From Rufibacter sp. LB8 (GTDB taxonomy: Bacteria > Bacteroidota > Bacteroidia > Cytophagales > Hymenobacteraceae): 64,000 nt of DNA. The DNA is taken from the NCBI RefSeq assembly GCF_014876185.1, contig NZ_JADALJ010000001.1:744001-808000 (forward strand). Reading direction: 5' to 3'. The notes below the pieces were generated by a model. The model had not been told where the DNA came from and made no database searches. It was given only the letters and a program-made list of their open reading frames with translations. Positions 61,701 through 64,000 of the stretch are shown here, piece after piece (the stretch's first letter is position 1; every line of letters starts with the position of its first letter). A program made the position numbers and the translations under genes.

Positions 61701-64000
61701 GTAAAAGGCGAATTAGCTGAGCTGAAAAACAACCTGAACCAAATGGTGGACTCCCTCAACATCTTTGCAGACGAGGTAACTCGCGTGGCAAGAGAGGTAG
61801 GAACCGAAGGTAAATTGGGTGGACAAGCATCAGTACCAAAAGTTCGCGGCACCTGGAAGGAGCTGACCGACAATGTGAACTCCATGGCCTCCAACCTGAC
61901 GCTCCAAGTACGTGACATCGCTAACGTGGCGACTGCAGTAGCGAAAGGTGACTTGACCCAGAAAATCACGGTAGATGTTAAAGGAGAGCTCCTTGAGTTG
62001 AAGAACATCTTAAACCAGATGGTGGATTCTCTGAACATCTTCGCCGGTGAGGTAACCAGGGTAGCTTTGGAAGTGGGTACTGAAGGTAAACTAGGCGGAC
62101 AAGCGGCTGTGCCAAACGTAGCCGGTACTTGGAAAATGCTCACCGACAATGTGAACTCCATGGCCTCTAACCTTACCAGCCAGGTGCGTGATATTGCCAA
62201 CGTGGCAACCGCCGTGGCGAAAGGGGATTTGAGCCAGAAAATGACAGTGAATGTGAAGGGTGAAATCCTTCAGCTGAAAGATATATTGAACCAGATGGTG
62301 GACTCCCTCAACATCTTCGCGGGTGAGGTAACCCGGGTGGCGTTGGAGGTAGGTACCGAAGGAAAACTAGGCGGTCAGGCCAGCGTGCCGAACGTAGGTG
62401 GGGTTTGGAAAGCATTGACAGACAATGTGAACACCATGGCTTCCAACTTAACGCTTCAGGTACGTGACATTGCCAATGTGGCGACTGCAGTGGCGAAAGG
62501 TGACTTGACTCAGAAAATCACGGTGAATGTACGCGGTGAATTGGCTGAGCTGAAGGATAACCTGAACCAGATGGTGGATTCCCTGAATATCTTCGCGGGT
62601 GAGGTAACCAGAGTGGCCCTTGAAGTGGGAACGGAAGGTAGATTGGGTGGCCAGGCATCAGTGCCAAATGTGGCCGGTGTTTGGAAAGACCTGACAGACA
62701 ATGTGAACATCATGGCTTCTAACCTTACCACACAGGTAAGAGGAATCGTGAAAGTAGTAACGGCGGTATCTAAAGGTGACTTAACCCAGAAACTGACCCT
62801 GCAAGCCAAAGGTGAATTGGCAGACCTGGCAGACACTATCAACAGCATGGTGGAAGACTTGAACCGTTTAGCGGGTGAAGTTAGCCGGGTGGCCAGAGTA
62901 GCTGGTGTAGAAGGAAAACTGACGGAGCGTGCCACGGTGCATGGTGTATCTGGTAGCTGGAAAGAACTAGTGGATACATTAAATGACTTGTTAGAGTCTA
63001 TTGTAACGCCGGTGCTGGAAGTGTCCAGAGTGGTGCGTTCTATCTCTGAGGGTGATTTGACCCAGAAAGTAGAAATCCATACCGCTGGTGATATTCTGGC
63101 CATGTCTAACGCCTTGAACCTGGCAGTTGACAACCTGAATGCACTATTAGGTGAAATCAACGATTCTTCTCTGATTGTGGGAAGCTCTTCTGAAGAGATG
63201 GCAGCCAAAGGATTAGAGATGAACAGGGTAACGGTTGATGTAGCCTTGGCCATGCAACAAATGGCAGAGGGTGCGCAAAACCAAGCATTGAAAACAGACC
63301 AGGCCTTCAAACTGATTGAAGAAATCATGAAGGCCACTAAAGAAACCGCCAACAAGGCAGATGTGGTGAACCGTTCAGCGGTAATGGGAGAGGAAACTTC
63401 TCAATTAGGTCTGAAAACAGTGGCTGAGGTGGTGCGGAACATGGAGGAGATTTCTTCTTCAGCGGCGTTAACTGCCAAAACCATTGAAGTACTGAGTACC
63501 CGTAGCCAGGAAATCTCTAAGTCGCTTGGAGTAATAACTGACATTGCCGCCCAAACCAACTTGCTGGCCTTAAACGCGGCCATTGAGGCAGCCAGAGCCG
63601 GTGAAGCAGGACGTGGTTTTGCGGTAGTAGCGGAAGAGATTAGAAAACTAGCAGAGGGCTCCAGAAAGTCAGCGAGTGAGATTGCCACACTGGTAGATGA
63701 TGTGAAGAAAGATACATCATCAGCCGCCGCGGCGATTGCGACCATGGAAGGACGTGTGTTGAAAGGAAAGAATGCTACGTTTGAAGCATCCGGCGCCTTT
63801 AAGAACATTGCTACTTCCAGCGGTGAAACGCTTCGCAGTGCCCAGGACATTTTGGAATCTACTGAAGTTCAAAAGACCTCTATTGGCGACGTAGTGAAAT
63901 ACGTGGAAGAAGTGGTAGCCATTGCCGAGCAAACGGCCTCGGGTACGCAGCAAGTGGCCAGTACCGCCAAGCAGCTTTCGGCTTCCATGCAGGAACTGAC
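58776..64000 (+). CDS. Poly-HAMP methyl-accepting chemotaxis protein, 3' end outside window
   Basis: At least 1741 residues. Residues 1-117 are a low-complexity linker rich in Ala, Pro, Ser and Glu. A HAMP segment (about 118-163) precedes 14 units of exactly 92 residues (164-1451), each a pair of HAMP domains with [18 protein letters not shown] and [17 protein letters not shown], as in fungal Nik1-type kinases. The MCP signalling domain follows, with the tip [18 protein letters not shown] at about 1593 and [18 protein letters not shown]. There is no signal peptide, membrane helix or sensory domain, so it should be cytoplasmic. It starts 138 bases after parA and is probably in the same unit. 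The start ATG at 58776 is the first in frame. Confidence 0.93.
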   Translation, partial: MALGKNLKLNKDKLIGKAEAGTPAENNSETTPKTPVASSDALPDVDPLPPMQETEPNADNSQTSGAALPAASVSGPKTRAAGKTEKESSKSEKTLIIGSSDQARKRDEPRQAGQVQDSDYINEQLNRVLYALDAFKKGDVSVRLTKQNNDIFSEIAEAYNSMVEMIGGVGGEVSRISKVAGVEGNLKARASAENASGFWKDMINNINGLVDSIAVPVLEVGKVLKNISRGNLDETFQIPVSGDFKVMAETINRTIDNLNLFAGEVTRVALEVGTEGKLGGQASVPNVAGIWKELTDNVNAMASNLTSQVRDIAKVTTAVAQGNLDQKVTADLKGEMLQLKENINQMVDSLNIFGDEVTRVAREVGTEGKLGGQAKVPNVGGVWKDLTDNVNTMASNLTSQLRDIANVATAVAKGDLTQKITVNVRGELAELKDNLNQMVDSLNIFADEVTRVGREVGTEGILGGQANVPKVAGIWKELTDNVNSMASNLTLQVRDIANVATAVARGDLSQKITVNVNGELLQLKDNLNQMVDSLNIFAGEVTRVALEVGTEGKLGGQASVPNVGGVWKDLTDNVNSMASNLTLQVRDIANVATAVARGDLSQKITVNVKGELAELKDNLNQMVDSLNIFAGEVTRVAREVGTEGKLGGQASVPNVGGVWKDLTDNVNYMASNLTSQVRDIANVATAVARGDLSQKITVGVKGELAELKDNLNQMVDSLNIFAGEVTRVALEVGTEGKLGGQASVPNVAGTWKALTDNVNYMASNLTLQVRDIANVATAVARGDLSQKITVNVKGELLQLKDNLNQMVDSLNIFAGEVTRVAKEVGTEGKLGGQASVPNVAGTWKALTDNVNSMASNLTSQVRDIANVATAVARGDLSQKITVDVKGELLQLKDNLNQMVDSLNIFAGEVTRVAREVGTEGILGGQANVPNVGGVWKDLTDNVNYMASNLTSQVRDIANVATAVARGDLSQKITVDVKGELAELKNNLNQMVDSLNIFADEVTRVAREVGTEGKLGGQASVPKVRGTWKELTDNVNSMASNLTLQVRDIANVATAVAKGDLTQKITVDVKGELLELKNILNQMVDSLNIFAGEVTRVALEVGTEGKLGGQAAVPNVAGTWKMLTDNVNSMASNLTSQVRDIANVATAVAKGDLSQKMTVNVKGEILQLKDILNQMVDSLNIFAGEVTRVALEVGTEGKLGGQASVPNVGGVWKALTDNVNTMASNLTLQVRDIANVATAVAKGDLTQKITVNVRGELAELKDNLNQMVDSLNIFAGEVTRVALEVGTEGRLGGQASVPNVAGVWKDLTDNVNIMASNLTTQVRGIVKVVTAVSKGDLTQKLTLQAKGELADLADTINSMVEDLNRLAGEVSRVARVAGVEGKLTERATVHGVSGSWKELVDTLNDLLESIVTPVLEVSRVVRSISEGDLTQKVEIHTAGDILAMSNALNLAVDNLNALLGEINDSSLIVGSSSEEMAAKGLEMNRVTVDVALAMQQMAEGAQNQALKTDQAFKLIEEIMKATKETANKADVVNRSAVMGEETSQLGLKTVAEVVRNMEEISSSAALTAKTIEVLSTRSQEISKSLGVITDIAAQTNLLALNAAIEAARAGEAGRGFAVVAEEIRKLAEGSRKSASEIATLVDDVKKDTSSAAAAIATMEGRVLKGKNATFEASGAFKNIATSSGETLRSAQDILESTEVQKTSIGDVVKYVEEVVAIAEQTASGTQQVASTAKQLSASMQEL
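59265..63128 (+). repeat. Tandem array of 14 HAMP-pair units, 276 bp each
   Basis: Units begin at 59265, 59541, 59817, 60093, 60369, 60645, 60921, 61197, 61473, 61749, 62025, 62301, 62577 and 62853, each at the codon after MV in M-V-[DE]. The phase never shifts. The first and last units are diverged; the middle ones are close to one another at the DNA level, as expected from unequal crossing over or gene conversion. Confidence 0.95.

Noticed and set aside
59232-63850. Several long open frames on the minus strand opposite the poly-HAMP receptor
   Set aside because: They repeat with the same 276-base period, lack starts and domains and arise because the sense repeats avoid certain codons; the sense strand has a clear protein family.

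Overview
This window looks like chromosome from a Bacteroidota bacterium of the Cytophagales, most like Hymenobacteraceae such as Rufibacter or Pontibacter. That placement is an inference. It rests on families typical of the phylum (DUF3276, DUF3822, DUF4296, DUF423, an OmpA protein with thrombospondin type-3 repeats, LytTR two-component proteins, a zinc-less sirtuin), on the lack of strong Shine-Dalgarno sites, and on a GC-moderate housekeeping background. I saw no rRNA, tRNA, CRISPR array, integrase or transposase gene.

Layout. 1-9.2 kb: the end of an FtsX-like ABC permease, a frameshifted acyltransferase remnant, a GT-C-like membrane protein, an M49 dipeptidyl peptidase lipoprotein, DinB, OmpA/TSP3 and YchF. 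9.5-10.2 kb: a secreted short-repeat protein. 10.4-15.3 kb: an AT-rich array of small, mostly unknown genes, all on the + strand, separated by six integron attC-like sites with no integrase in view. 15.4-24.8 kb: a lipoprotein, DUF3276, RlpA-DUF58, AlkA, HMG-CoA lyase-like, LutA-like, an epimerase, DapA and a LytTR/LytS pair. 24.9-40 kb: an ABC exporter, LigA, a DEAD helicase, an RsbQ-like hydrolase, an orphan cytochrome oxidase subunit III-like protein, Nudix, a thioesterase, a RecD-like helicase and DUF1573. 40-54 kb: YggS, a Bat-type operon (DUF58, a BatD-like protein, a VWA protein), CsaA, an FAD/Rieske oxidoreductase, DUF922, MATE, an aminotransferase, EgtB-EgtD, MenC-like and a sirtuin. 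54.6-64 kb: TopA, SixA, ParA and a very long chemoreceptor that runs off the window.

Three things stand out. (1) A palindromic element of about 45 bp, with arms based on CCGTTTTCGGGCTCATTT, occurs about 32 times, roughly once per 2 kb. It is mostly intergenic and often next to stop codons. Several copies carry paired changes in both arms, and three degenerate copies lie in frame inside genes. (2) In the cassette array the 5' end of each cassette is complementary to the R'' core at its own 3' end. The half-site displaced from the first attC can be recognised at the far end of the array, which is the footprint of integron-style insertion. (3) The terminal gene carries 14 units of exactly 276 bp (92 codons), each a pair of HAMP domains of the fungal Nik1 type, joined to an MCP signalling domain. 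It lies directly downstream of a ParA gene, which suggests a cytoplasmic chemosensory array that is partitioned at division.

How the genes may work together. LytS/LytTR and the divergent ABC exporter form a plausible sensing-efflux module. EgtB and EgtD supply two steps of ergothioneine-type thiol-histidine synthesis. The DUF58/BatD-like/VWA set is the Bat-type membrane module. ParA and the poly-HAMP receptor form the start of a chemosensory locus. The cassette array is accessory DNA.
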